Origin: Campylorhamphus procurvoides
Lineage: Eukaryota > Chordata > Aves > Passeriformes > Dendrocolaptidae
Direction: 5' to 3'
Assembly (NCBI GenBank): GCA_013396655.1
Contig: WBMV01003343.1
Location: forward strand, 793,253-857,252
Length of the DNA stretch: 64,000 nucleotides
The notes beneath the pieces were generated by a model. The model was not told the DNA's origin and ran no database searches. It worked only from the letters and a program-made list of their open reading frames with translations. Positions 50,913 through 62,600 of the stretch are shown piece by piece; within the stretch, counting starts at the first letter, position 1; each line of letters opens with the position of its first letter. The position numbers were made by a program, and so were the translations under genes.

Positions 50913-51853
50913 ATAATTAGGTATCCATAAGCCATAAAGTGACAAAATCCCCCTGCAACCATTCCCTGAGTCAACTGTAATGATGCTGCACAGTACAAAA
51001 AAGTATTTCTGCAACTACTTATTTAGAGTTTCAAGTGATTTTCCAGAAACCAATATTACTAAGCATAAGTCAAATGTTCACACATTTTCTACAGTACTGT
51101 TCTGCTCAGAGTAAGGCCATTAGTAAGACTAATATCCTTAGATTGTTTGCAAATGATAGTCACTCTATGCATATGACATTATGATTCTCTAATCCCTTCT
51201 GGGAACATAGCCTTTCTTTGACTTTATATCTCTGAAATACAGCACCTACAACCACTATATTTGCACTGCTGCTAGAATCAGAGAGACCTTTATGAACTTA
51301 CCTATGATAAATCTGTCCATCATTTCTAGACACCCAGCCAAGCACAGCTGCTAGCAATATCTACTGTTTCTAGCCCTCTCATTTTTCTACTAAACCTGAA
51401 AACACTTCCTTGTAGTTTATCATTCCTGCCATTGCAATGAGGCCCCAAACTATCCTTGCACTACTTGCTCTTGAGGCAATATATAAACAATGCAAAACTT
51501 TCTCTACACTATCTAACACAGATTACAGAAGTATGCTGTTTTAAAAGAAATTTAGTGATTAGGAAGTCTTGTTTTCTACCTATGTCAGTAGTTAAACCAT
51601 AAAAGGATGACTTGATTTATATTCCACTTCTGTCCTATTCTACCCTCACCTCAATGTTACCTTAAACACCTTAAGAGCACTGGTTTGTTGGCATATCTGT
51701 TCAAAAACAGAGACAGTCAGTCCATTCCAAAGTTCATTTCTGTGCATCTCTTCATGTACCTGTAAGCAGATGCAAGTGCTCACCATAAAGACAATTTAAC
51801 TACTTCTAAGATATCCTTATCATCACTCAGTTCATCAGATTAGTATCATCATT

Positions 51854-52963
51854 CCAACTACCATTAACTAGAAGTAAGAATTGTGAATAACCAAACCACA
51901 TAAATTTCTATCTGAAACTAACTAATGATCTACTTAACACATTTAATTTCATTGCTTTTCAAAGCAGGACATACCCTCATATTGAGGAAGAACTCCCCAA
52001 GAAACCCTCCTCTCTCAGTTGCCAAGGGAACACATTTCTCCACCTTGGGCAGCCAGAGCTGACAAGTCTGGAGGGGTTGGAGGCCATCCCGAGCACACGG
52101 AAGGTACTGCAGTGGCCTGACGCCCATGTCTCCAGTGAGCCAGGGACCTTGGCAGAGAAGGAGCAGGAGGACTGGGAATACAATGTTGACAAAGAGCTGT
52201 CCCCAGGGCATCCCACTGCCATGGACACAGGGACAGCACCTCAGGCACCCAGCTGTCCCCAGGGCTTCCCACTGCCACACTACACCTGGCCAAGGCTTAT
52301 TGAGACCAGCACGAGTCCCCTTCAGACAACTGAGTTAGTTGTTCTGCTTAGGGGGATTTTGTTCAAACGCTATTGCATGCTGTCCATATATAAGCATAAT
52401 AGAAAGTTCGCCAAACTGCAAAAAACAGATTAGAACTGGTTTATATTTTTGTTACAGATATTTTGTCAATATTTTATACCTTTTCTTCAGTGAAAAAGGC
52501 AATTTAGCCCAATTAAATGAGCTGTATCAATTAAAAAACCAAACAGATTCAGATATAAAAAGTTTGCATGTGTTTAACTGAGATAAAGAAGTTTTAAACT
52601 TCAGAGGATCTTTTTATTGTCTCAAAGCAAGTGACAGCTACTGCAGATATGACTATCTTCCTTGACTCCAGCTTTCACTCTTCTTTAACTTTTCCAAGCT
52701 TTGCAATGAAGATGGTCTTAATACCAGATTATTATATAAAATCAGGAATTTTCTCTGGCAGTTTCATTAAATTGCATTTTAATTAATGTACTCATTTTTC
52801 CTCTTAGAGTTCTCAGCTATTCAGAACTTGAAATTATCTAAGGGTATGTCCAGTTTTGCAAAAGCAATGAAATTAAATGTTAGATAGATCATTAATTAGT
52901 TTCAGATAGAAATTTATCTGATTTAGTTATTCACAATTCTTACTTCTAGTTAATGGTAGTTGG
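51854..52963. repeat. Long inverted repeat: 124-bp arms around 863 bp
   Basis: The left arm (51854-51977) and right arm (52841-52963) are reverse complements at about 91% identity by hand alignment, with roughly 8 substitutions and 3 gap positions. The outer 37 bp (from CCAACTACCATTAACTAGAA) match perfectly. The inner ends are GGACATACCCT on the left arm and AGGGTATGTCC on the right arm. Similarity stops abruptly outside and inside the arms. The enclosed 863 bp is GC-rich in its first ~350 bp and AT-rich after that, and contains a 56-bp-period duplication. It could be a foldback DNA element, a MITE-like element with long terminal inverted repeats, or a local inverted duplication. The ends do not match a transposon family I know. 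Open frames inside (up to 118 codons) show no transposase motif. Confidence 0.88.
52195..52276. repeat. 26-bp direct repeat, period 56, in GC-rich core
   Basis: AGCTGTCCCCAGGGC followed by TCCCACTGCC, with A or T between them, occurs at 52195-52220 and 52251-52276 with one mismatch. It lies in the GC-rich part of the segment enclosed by the long inverted repeat. Confidence 0.88.
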
Positions 52964-53432
52964 CAAATGGCATTCTGTTTTTTAAGAAATCAAGATAGTG
53001 ATATTTTCTAAATATCATATCAGGATGAAAGCTGAAGTATCAAGGTCTCCTAGCTAATAAAACCTCAAAGAAATATTTGTTTCAAAGACACTAAAATATT
53101 TCATTTCCACACACTCAAACCTTTTGTGAATACTAAAATGCAGGGTGAATGTAGTAATACCTTTAAAATACACTTAAATAATACTAAAGACTAAATAAAG
53201 ATGGCCTGATAGATTAATTTTAGACTTCCTGTAAAATGTTATAGCAAAATAAACACATTTCAGTAAAACCAATATTCCCTCAGACATCTCTCCAGTGAAA
53301 AATGTAACAGCTCAAATCTCCTCTTCTCTCCCACTCTATTTGCTTGTTCAACTGTTTGAGCAAATCAAAGAGTGCAAAGATAAATTGTTATTTTTACTTT
53401 ATATTTAGAAATCATCATTTTAGGAAAAAGAG
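52964..53432. other. Gene-less AT-rich spacer
   Basis: No gene or recognised repeat between the inverted repeat and the CR1 fragment. Confidence 0.5.
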
Positions 53433-53997
53433 GATTAGAAGAGATCAAGTGCACCCTCAGATGATACCAAGCTGAGTGGTGCAGCTGACACACCTGAAGG
53501 ACGGGATGTCATCCAGAGGGACCAGCACCAGCTGAAGAAGTGGTCCCATGGGAATCTCATGTGGTCTAACAACACCAAGTGCAAGGTGCTACACCTGGGT
53601 CAGGGCAAACCCCAGTATTGGGGATGAAAAGACCAAGAGCAGCCCTGCTGAGCAAGACTTGGGCGTGCTGGTGGGTGAGAGACTGGACATAACCCAGCAA
53701 TGTGCACCCACAGCCCAGAAAGCCAGTTGTGTCCTGGGTTGCATCAAAAGCAGCATGGCCAGCAGGGTGAGGAAGGAGATTCTGCCCCTCTACTGTGCAA
53801 GTGCTGCATCCAGCACTGGGGTGCTCAGCAGATGAAGGACATCAACCTGTTGGAGCAAGCCCAGAGAAGGGTCACCAAGCTGATTAGAGGGATGGAGTAG
53901 TTCTCGTATGAGGGAAGGCTAAGAGATTTGGGATTGTTCAGCCTGGAGAAGAGAAGGCTTCAGGGTGACCTCATTGTGGCCTTCCAAGTACCTGAAT
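53433..53997 (+). mobile_element. CR1 LINE ORF2 (reverse transcriptase C-terminal) fragment
   Basis: The fragment matches the C-terminal part of CR1 ORF2. ATCAAGTGCACCCTCAG is followed by ATGATACCAAGCTGAGTGG, ACCAAGTGCAAGGTGCTACA, GACTTGGGCGTGCTGGTGG, CCCAGAAAGCCAG, GGAGCAAGCCCAGAGAAGG and CCTTCCAAGTACCTGA. Translated pieces resemble the CR1 RT thumb and C-terminal region (for example [11 protein letters not shown]). About 11 bp are missing near 53460, which removes the first residues of the catalytic FADD box and shifts the frame, so the fragment is inactive. Frames of 95 and 66 codons are parts of it. The expected CR1 3' untranslated region does not follow. Confidence 0.93.
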
Positions 53998-54115
53998 CAA
54001 GGACTTCTAACATACTCAGAGTGTGTGCAGAGATTGCTCCCTTGAGAAGGAGGCCCCTTCAAGGCTATCACTCCAGGCTGAATGAGAGAGATTTGCCAAT
54101 GGTCATAGGTAGCAG
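53998..54115. other. Foreign segment joined to CR1 fragment
   Basis: After CCAAGTACCTGA the sequence departs from CR1. It reads through GAGATTGCTCCCTTGAGAAG and GGAGGCCCCTTCAAGGCTAT to GGTCATAGGTAGC before returning to AT-rich unique DNA. It could be part of another repeat or the far side of a rearrangement. I cannot name it. Confidence 0.35.
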
Positions 54116-56602
54116 TGAGTAACATCCATCTCTACTTATTAGTTATTTTGCTAACTTTAATATCATTGCTTCAATATTGCTTTAAAAAAGTGCACTATAC
54201 TAGTAGTTATAGCTATCAATATTGTGTAGTAAATAATTCTAATTGATGTTTTTTAATCTAATAATTATAATTAATATAAAAATTCATCTTATTTATATAA
54301 ACATATTTAGTTTCTCATCCTTAATCCCAGGTTGTATAAAGGCTCAATTCCACATAAGCTATTGACCAAGTCCGGGGCTAATATTGTATCCATCTGCACC
54401 TAGACTCCTCTCTAAAAGGCAGTTTAGAAAACAAAACATTCCTTTCCGCACATAGTGACTCAACAGAAAGGTCTCCCTGATAAACGTACTTTGAACCTTC
54501 CATTCTGCCTGTGACACCTTTTAATAGATTCCATCTGAATCAGAGTTTCAACATTCATTTAAGCGTAAAAGAAATGTAAGGTGAGTTTTATGGTAGTTTT
54601 TAAGAGCTCGGTCTCATTTGCTAAACCTAACTGCCCTAAAGTAATGCTACTACAGAAGAAACACACTAAGCAGTCACATGCACAGAATCCCATGGGAGAA
54701 CAAAAAAAAAATTCAAACAAACCCACCATCCCAACCTCCCCTTGCCAAAAAAACCCCCCAGGTTTTGGCAGTCTTTGTGGATTTGGGAAAATAAAAAAAA
54801 ATACAACAACCAAAACCAAAGACAAAACCCCAAACAACACAAAAAAACAACCACCCCCCCCAACAAACCCAACCAACCAAATCCAAACAAACTACAGCTT
54901 TAGAAAAGTGAGGGCCTTCTATTCCACAAGTTTATGGGCAATGCTGCCATAATTTTTCCTTTGAGAGTTTGCACACATACTCTTTCCTCCACTTTAAAAG
55001 TCATGACATTTAACTGTAAGAAGACATTTGACAAGATAATTCTCTCTCCTGGCATCACACTAACAATGCAGCAACCATAGCAAGACACCACAAAGGGAGA
55101 CAAGGAAAGTAAGTGAGTATTATATGGAGACATAGAAAACCCTAATGAAAAAGTACTTTTGGAGACGCACTTTAGATTAAATTTATAGGAGACAAATCAC
55201 TGCCCTTGCCAAAAAAAAAAAAAAAAATTTCCTCTTTCACCCACATTTATACGAAGGTTTGAGGCTCTGGGTCTTTCTAACTGCCTACCTAGAGACTGAT
55301 ATTCTGCGGCTATATTTTTCTCAAAACTTACAAGTATTTTCAAAAATACGTGCACAGAAATGAACAGTGTTGGTTGAACAGAAAAGCTTCTTTCAGTTTC
55401 TTAACATTTTCCGTAGCACTCTTAATTTTTCTCCTTAGTGACAGAGCATCAGAGTATATGCTTTTAACTTTTATTTCTTGTCCATAGATTTCCCTAGGGC
55501 TTCTGCAAGTAAGCAATCATTTTAGTTCTGAGTAACCTTTCAGGATGGAATAATGCAGAGGCCAAAATGAAATATCTGGGCAAAGCAGTCAGACAACAAG
55601 GAGATTATTTTCCCCAGTAAGGGAGTAAAAAAAAAAGTTAAATAACCATAATCATTTTAGTATTAAAAATAAGTTAATGGAGTATTAGCTGGAACCCTTT
55701 TGCAATACATTAGTCTTGACTCTCTTCCATTCAAAATAGAAAAATGAGCTTCCTATATAAGCTAGTTAAACAAGAGGAAAAAAAGTTATCATCTGTCTGT
55801 TATGCATCGTAAAAGGTGTTTTTTCTAAAGTTTGGTGGTAGAAAGTAAGGACTTCCATGGCATTATGACTGTAAAATGCATGTTAAATGAAAGAAAGAGG
55901 GAAGAGGAAGGACAGGAAAAAGCTTCAAAAAAAGTTACGTACTAAGGAATTCTGACAGAAAGTTATAGAAATCTGTATATTTAGGAAGACAATATTTCCA
56001 TTCGCAGACCAAGTTCATAGCTTTTAAAAGTCTCTATAGAAGATGTTGCCTTTATGCATGTATTTAAGTACAGTTATTTCATGAACACCTGTTGTTCTGG
56101 CCTTGCTTTGGCATCTCTTCCACAAGATTTCATGTAGCAGAGATACTGTTCTCTATGTTCTTACTTCTTTCATGATGAATATCAGGAAGTACACATACTC
56201 TGGGTCTAATTAAAATGATTTACATCAAGTGTCAAGCAATTTAGTACCATAACTTTATTATCAAAACCATAAAAAAAATAGGGCTTCAGGACTCATTCAG
56301 TGGCTGAAGCATTAGGACAGTACCTGATTTTAATGACAAAAACGTCTCTTGTGAATTTTTCTAAACAGACTAGACTCTCCCAGGCCCCCATTTTCAATCC
56401 TCCCAATTTCCCAGTATTCTCTAGTAAAGTTCTACTTTCAGTGTCTTTCAAACTGAGTAGAAACAAAGCTTAAAATAGAAGGTTTTCAAAAGATGTAAAA
56501 CTGAGAACAAGTACTCTGCAAACAAGCCATAATTCAGCTTCTAAGTGCAGACACTCTTGCTGCTTGAACTACATTTATCCTGGCAGCATTCTTAAATATA
56601 AA
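54116..56602. other. Gene-less stretch with A/C-rich tract
   Basis: No gene recognised. AT-rich sequence at 54180-54300, the A/C tract at 54698-54895 and an A-run at 55211-55227 are the only notable content. Open frames of 105-123 codons are artefacts of the A/C tract. Confidence 0.55.
54698..54895. repeat. A/C-rich low-complexity tract
   Basis: About 200 bp made mostly of A and C on the plus strand (AAACCC, CCAACC and CAAAC units, with C-runs near 54757 and 54855). A short mixed segment lies at 54763-54800. The strand asymmetry is strong and creates long but meaningless open frames on both strands. Confidence 0.85.
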
Positions 56603-56787
56603 CATAGAATCAAAAAAAATCAGAGAATCATAGAAAGGGTTAGGTTGAAAGGGACTTTAAATATGATGTAGTTCCAACCCTTGCCCTGGGCAGGGACACC
56701 ACCCAGAAGACGAGTTTGTTGAAAGTCCCGTCCAACCTGGCCTTGAACTCTTCCAGGCATGGGGCATCCACAATGTTTCTGGGCAAC
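56603..56787 (-). mobile_element. CR1 LINE 3'-end fragment
   Basis: The reversed CR1 tip ACATAGAATC is followed by an A-run, AGAGAATCATAGAAAGGGTT, GTTGAAAGGGACTTTAAATA and GTTCCAACCC. It continues with CAACCTGGCCTTGAACTCTT and CATCCACAATGTTTCTGGGC, ending at GGGCAAC near 56787. It is a short, diverged, 5'-truncated copy with no coding content. Confidence 0.92.
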
Positions 56788-59700
56788 AAAACAGGTAGAA
56801 TAACACAGACTTAGAAAAAGCCTGTGTTTCCTGTCATACAGCAAGAAGTATTTTTGGTCCTTTGCCTACAAACCTCAGAAGTGAGAAAAGCCAATAAATT
56901 ATTTGTCCCTCTCTACCAGAGGAGGCTCAGGAAGGTTCTCCATCTACAGCAAGAAATACAAAGTATGAGGTAGTTATCTACTGTGTAATTCATCAGCCAC
57001 ATAAAATTTATGAACAGTGACAGTCCAGAAATACACTCTCACCACCCTTCAAGACTATTTTCAAAGAAGTTGGTCTCGACTATTTATACTCTCCACTTAG
57101 GTATGTTAAAACATGAAAAGAACCTAAAAATGCAAAAACATAGGATTTTTTTTTCATTGAGATATAGTTCTTATGGTGTTTCTCCATACACCAAGAAAAA
57201 AGTAAAGAATTATGGTAAAGATATTGCTTACAGCCACTCAGTTACAACAATGCTCAAACTGTCATCAGAGCAGGAAGAAGGTACTAGAGACAGAAATTTG
57301 GCATCTAGTTGGCAGGAGAATTTTTTCGTTATACCTAGTCAGGATTAATTGAAAATCTTGGTACAGGAAGCTGTCCACAGGTACCCACAAAACCAGAGTT
57401 TTCATCCAATTCATGCATTTTTTATTGATGTTTTATGTTATATTTTACTAGCTCTTCAGAAAAATCTTAATCGAGAAGTTTATCAAGAAGCAGCCTGGAG
57501 TCCTGACTGCTGAGTAGATTTTCAGGGAATGTAAATCAATGCAAACCTTGGAATATTAATCTTGAGACAGAAACTCCTCCTGTTTGAGTAGGCAAGACAG
57601 AAAGATAATGGAAGGTGGGACTTAGTAAAATCAGAATACCAAAAATCTGTGCCAGGATGGCTTCCTGCCTATTTTTATGCTGTTTTGCCACTGTTGGCAA
57701 AGCCCTGTTTTGTGAAACTAAAAGCTGCAGAAAAAACAGACAATTTTCTTCACGAGGTACCACTTCTGCTCCTGTTTCAATGTTTGTATTATTTCTCTTC
57801 AAGAATCACAACAGCAGAGTGGAGCCTAAGGAAAGAATGATAATCTGTACTTATTCTGCTGCTTCAGCTTGAACAACTTAAAAAAACCCACACCTGGTTG
57901 CTATAGAACAGAAGAAAGAATGGGAGAAAATAAGGCTGAGAGAAACATCAGGAGTGAAGACTCGGCATTATGGTTCACTGGTGCTCTATTCTGAATAAAA
58001 ATAAGGGCTAACAAGATTAAGAATAAATATTGGACAGGCCCTAGATTTGTTTCACTTTAAAACTCTAAGATAAATCTCCATGCTTTTAAAAACTGAATTT
58101 TAAATAGAAAAGCGGAACCAGATACTCTCCCTTAAAAGCTAAGCACTGCATGTTGTTTAAATAATAAACACATTTTACTCATAATTTATGTTCATGCTTC
58201 TGCGCTCCTAACATAGCTGTGGGAATTCACAGAAGCAGATGGAAAAAAGTTCAATTTCCTTTCTCAGCATTCAATACTTTAACATTTACCTGTAAATTGT
58301 AATCTGTTAATAACAAATGCATTGTCACCAGTATCATTTTGTGCTAACTACTGATAAATTACATGGTTATACAGAGATTCACAGAATGTAGAAATTAAAC
58401 TCTTTCATATTAAACACCTGACTTACTCATGGCATCTACAGGGTACCATTTGGTACCAACAACTGATCCCAGCTTTGTCTGTTTATTCTACCCTTTCTCT
58501 TTATTTGATATAAATATTTAACACAAAAGTAAGAAAATCTCCTCTCAGAATTGCAATTAAACTTCAAGTAGATGGTACTCGGGGACTAAAGTAAAACAGA
58601 AGAAAACCTACAAGTGTAAAAGAGTTGATGGAAAGTTACCCCACATGAAAGCAGAACCAATCTTTTTTAATAAAATTACTTCATTATGAGTGAATCTTGA
58701 AATAAAGAATAGATACAAATTTCTCCATAGACAACAGAAAGAAAAAAAAAAACAGCTACAGAAGAGTTTCAAAAATACACCACTATTTTTAGGAACCTGG
58801 AAGCAGTGGGTTTTATAGTAAGAAGGTAGAAAAACTTTCTAATAGTGAACAGCGAGTAGACAACCTTCCAGGCCTCTGGTGAACTACATCCGCTAAGACT
58901 CATTCCCACTTTCCTTCCACTCACCAGTAGATCTTTGTGAAAATTTTGTCAGCATATTTTCTAGAAGACAGAATCAGTGGTGGCACAGCAGATACCAACG
59001 CAGTATGTGAGCAACCTGCAGTAACAATTAGTCCTCCTGTCTCCTCCTACTTTCAGAAAAGAATACCTGAACCCTTTCTAGGGCAAACTGAGCAAGTCCA
59101 GCAACACAACATTTTCTAGACACCCATATACCCACTTCCCATCATTGAAGATTAGCATTAGACACTTCACCTGCATGGAAGAAATGGATAGAGACAATCC
59201 TAGACATTCAGTTTTGTGCTCAGGATCAACATGTTTTTTAATTGGTCCAGGGGGTGGTGGATGCAGAGGAGGAGAAGCTTGGTCTGCATGTCCCTTACAG
59301 TTGTTTTGCAGGGCAAAGTAATTGCTTAAGAATAGAAAAATGGTGCCCAGGTACAGCTAAAGGCGATACTGGGGAAGGTATCCCAGGTTTATAACTAACC
59401 AAATGGAAAGGGACTGCCTTTACAGTGAATCAGAAAAAAAAACGCACAGGAAGACCACAGAAAGATGGAACTCCAAATAAAGAAAAGTAATTCCAGAAAT
59501 TCATGTCTTTCACCCACTGAGGTAAAAAGTGGAAAACTTGATGTACTGAACAGTTTTTGCATAATTGTGTCTCTCTATTACTCCAGCTTCAGTTCACACT
59601 AATTATGGCAAGCTTCTTTTGAAGGTTATCTATGGATATGAGTTATGCCCACATTGCCACATCCTCAGAATAGAGCTTACCAAGTATGATGGAAATGACT

Positions 59701-60842
59701 AGAAAAAGCATTTAAGCAAAAAAAAAGAAAGGAAAAAATGTCACTAAAGACAGTATTTTCTCCTCTTATTGTATTAATGGCAAAGGCATTTCATTGCTCA
59801 GAAATTAAAATTGCATCGAGGAAATCATATCTCAGCCTTGACTTGAACATCTACAGTTCAAATTCTAAAACTAGTCTGGATGCGTGCAAAGCTGTGCCCT
59901 TAATAAATGTGGGGTTAGAGTTGCTTCACACACACAGATAGATTTAGACTTTTAAAGATAAAAAGGAAGGATTGAAATAAGACTATAAAACAGTGACATT
60001 AGCTGAAATGAACATGAAATGTCACTGATTACATTTCACTGTGCAATCCTTCCAAAATATAATGTGCTAATTCATTACCATAAAGTAATGTTTGATATTC
60101 ACATTAAATACATGATTATACATTCATTCATGTAGAACCAACATAAAAAGCACCATGATATACAGTCAGAGTTGGCAAAGTTTTGCATCTCCACATATCT
60201 TTCCTCAGGTCATTAGTCTTTTACCATTGATTCAAAAATTGCTATATAATCAGAAATACATGAACATGTATATAGTTCTCTAGAACAAATAAATCTTCAT
60301 TATATAGCTTGTATTAATAAATATCTGTCACTGGGGGGAAAAAGAAACTGTTACCAGAAGGACATTATGGACTAATCAAGGTGTCCTTGGCTGACTTATA
60401 CTCAGAATTTCACATAATGAGGACCATGACAAAGTTTGTGTTCCAAAGCATTTTATGTCATTTTAACCTTGCCACAGGCACCAAGGTGAGTGCTAATCAC
60501 TCCAGTCAAAGCCATTAACTGTAAAAAGCTAAAACCAAAAAAAGATACTAATGAACTCCACAAAAATATCAGAAGTTAATACACAGACTCTTTAGCTGAT
60601 CTCATTACTCAGACACTTCACAACACATGTTTCAGAGTAACAGCAGCATCACAGGACACTGCATTCTGTACATGACAGAACTGATTCAACACCAAAACAT
60701 CCCATGTGGAACAAACTGGTAAACCATGGGAAAATTTCTGTTTGTCCATAACATCAACAGTCTAGAGTGTTGTAGGACACCAAATGAATGTAGGCAAATG
60801 ATCTAACCTCTTACATACAATTTAAGTGCCTATTCTCTTCAT
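56788..60842. other. Gene-less stretch
   Basis: No recognised gene or transposon. Overlapping frames at 57536-57872 on both strands are short and random. The block at 59240-59400 is slightly GC-richer but unassigned. Confidence 0.5.
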
Positions 60843-61764
60843 CAGTGGTCTCCAAATTCTTTTATCATACATGCCTATTGGTAAATTTATGAGCATGCAC
60901 CCCAATATATGCATAGCTATTTCTTTAAAACGACATACATGTATTACTCTTCTAATACATTATGCAAGTTTTAAAACACATATAAAATATAAATAAAAGT
61001 AATTAAATATTAAATAATCAATATTTTAATTGTTATTTTACTTATTAACAGCACAAAAAAAACATTTTGCTCTCCTCAAAATATTATTAATTTTTTCAAT
61101 TTAATTTTTAGGGAAGGATATGTCATCAAATATACTGCATTGTTTTTGAAAATTTAGTTGAACACTTTGTAATGCAGCAATTCAAAAGTCTAGTTCAAAG
61201 TTCAGTTTATTTGTATACTGGTAATTTGTTTGTTTTTCTTGTCAGATCTGATAAGGTTATCTTTGACTTTACCTCAAAATGCAGCCAACAAAGAGCTTCT
61301 ACTAGGACTAGAAGCGTCAGCATTGCCATTTTCTTCTTGTTCACATTATGAACACTACATTCAGTTGTCAGTTGGTTTGCAGGGATCTGATTAAGAAACT
61401 TGTCTTTATTGTGAAGGTTAGTTTAACTAGAAGTACATAATGTAATGTTTAAACTCACTTAACCCGACACAATATTTTTAAAGTGAATGACCAAGTGAAG
61501 GTGCTGTTGTCAACTACTCTACATTTTGAAGCAGCCATTCTTTCCTGAAGAGACCTTGGAACCTTACTGTGGCCATCTGACATATGGACCAAGTGACAGC
61601 CCTAGTGCCAAGCCATATATTAAATATTAGTAAAGCTTAATTTTGCCCCTTTTTTTTAATCTAAGAAATAGACATAAATTAAGGTTCCAATATTTTTTTC
61701 CACACCCCAATGGATCACCTTGCAGACACCCTCGGGGTCACGTGTCTCACTTTAGGGACCACTG
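60843..61764. mobile_element. Candidate hAT-type DNA transposon (non-autonomous)
   Basis: The left end CAGTGGTCTCCAAA (60843-60856) and right end TTTAGGGACCACTG (61751-61764) are inverted repeats matching at 12 of 14 positions. CAGTGGT-type termini are characteristic of hAT/Charlie elements. Sub-terminal sequence is also alike, with CACCCC-rich segments inside each end (near 60897 and 61702). The interior is AT-rich and has no transposase frame, so if real it is a non-autonomous derivative of 922 bp. hAT insertions normally make an 8-bp target-site duplication. The flanks (CTCTTCAT and TTTTGCCT) share only 4 of 8 bases, so the element is either very old or its ends are misjudged. I cannot name a family. 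Confidence 0.65.
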
Positions 61765-62379
61765 TTTTGCCTCTCTCCAAATAAGATGCCATATTGTATT
61801 TTTTCATAGAGGAATGACAACATACTACGCAATATATCTACTTCATGCTTGACAGGGATAGTAACTGCAAATAAATTTTTTTTATCATTATTATTTGTTT
61901 CTCACCATCACTATTCGGGAAGACAAGGAATCTAAGTTAAGGACTTTCTAACTCTTCATTGAAAACTACACATTTGAATCCAAAAGACAAGATTGCAATC
62001 CTCATTAAATTTCACATATTTTGAGTCTCCAAAATTATTGTTTTCCTTCAGTACCTCAATTGCTATCCCACACAGGTCACCCATTCCATAGCATAATGAG
62101 AGTAAGGTCTCTGAGTTACCACTGCCTTTATCATCAAGATATCATTAAGAAAAATACATACTAACAGCAGAAACATATTTCACTTACTCATACAGCCTGT
62201 CAAGCCCAACAAGTTAGAAACTTGTTTGCTCACTTAATAAATAGAACAGCAACTTTTGAAAATGTAACACCCCAGGCTCTCCTCATGAGCTCATCGAAGG
62301 GATTTTACATTAAAATAATACAAGGCTCCAAAAATCCACCCAATGGATTTATAAAAGGGCCTTCAGTTCATTCATACCT

Positions 62380-62600
62380 CTAGGCTATGCACAGGTGAAA
62401 CACCACACTGCTTTCTCAGGCGGACACAGTGCTGATTTTATTAACTCTGCACTCCATGGCCTCCCTCACCAGGTGAGGCTTCCAGTGTGCCAACCATTCA
62501 GGGCTGGTTTAGTGGCTCCATGGGGTATGGTGTGGGGAAGTGCTCCTGCCGGGTCATCTATCCCCTCCCGCACACACCGAGTTGTTTGGACCCAGTAATA
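62380..62600 (-). other. GC-rich block with polyadenylation signal, LTR-like
   Basis: On the minus strand the block reads towards GGAGTGCAGAGTTAATAAAA, which contains AATAAA, and then TCAGCACTGTGTCCGCC. This arrangement is typical of the end of an R region in an LTR, or of a gene 3' end. It is much richer in G and C than its flanks. I cannot match it to a known family, and no matching second LTR is present. Confidence 0.3.

Noticed and set aside
51930..52433. Several frames of 70-118 codons on both strands
   Set aside because: They all cross the GC-rich core of the inverted repeat. Simultaneous open frames on both strands reflect low stop density in GC-rich DNA, and no transposase motif was seen.
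54559..54952. Frames of 105 and 123 codons on opposite strands
   Set aside because: Both are generated by the A/C-rich low-complexity tract.
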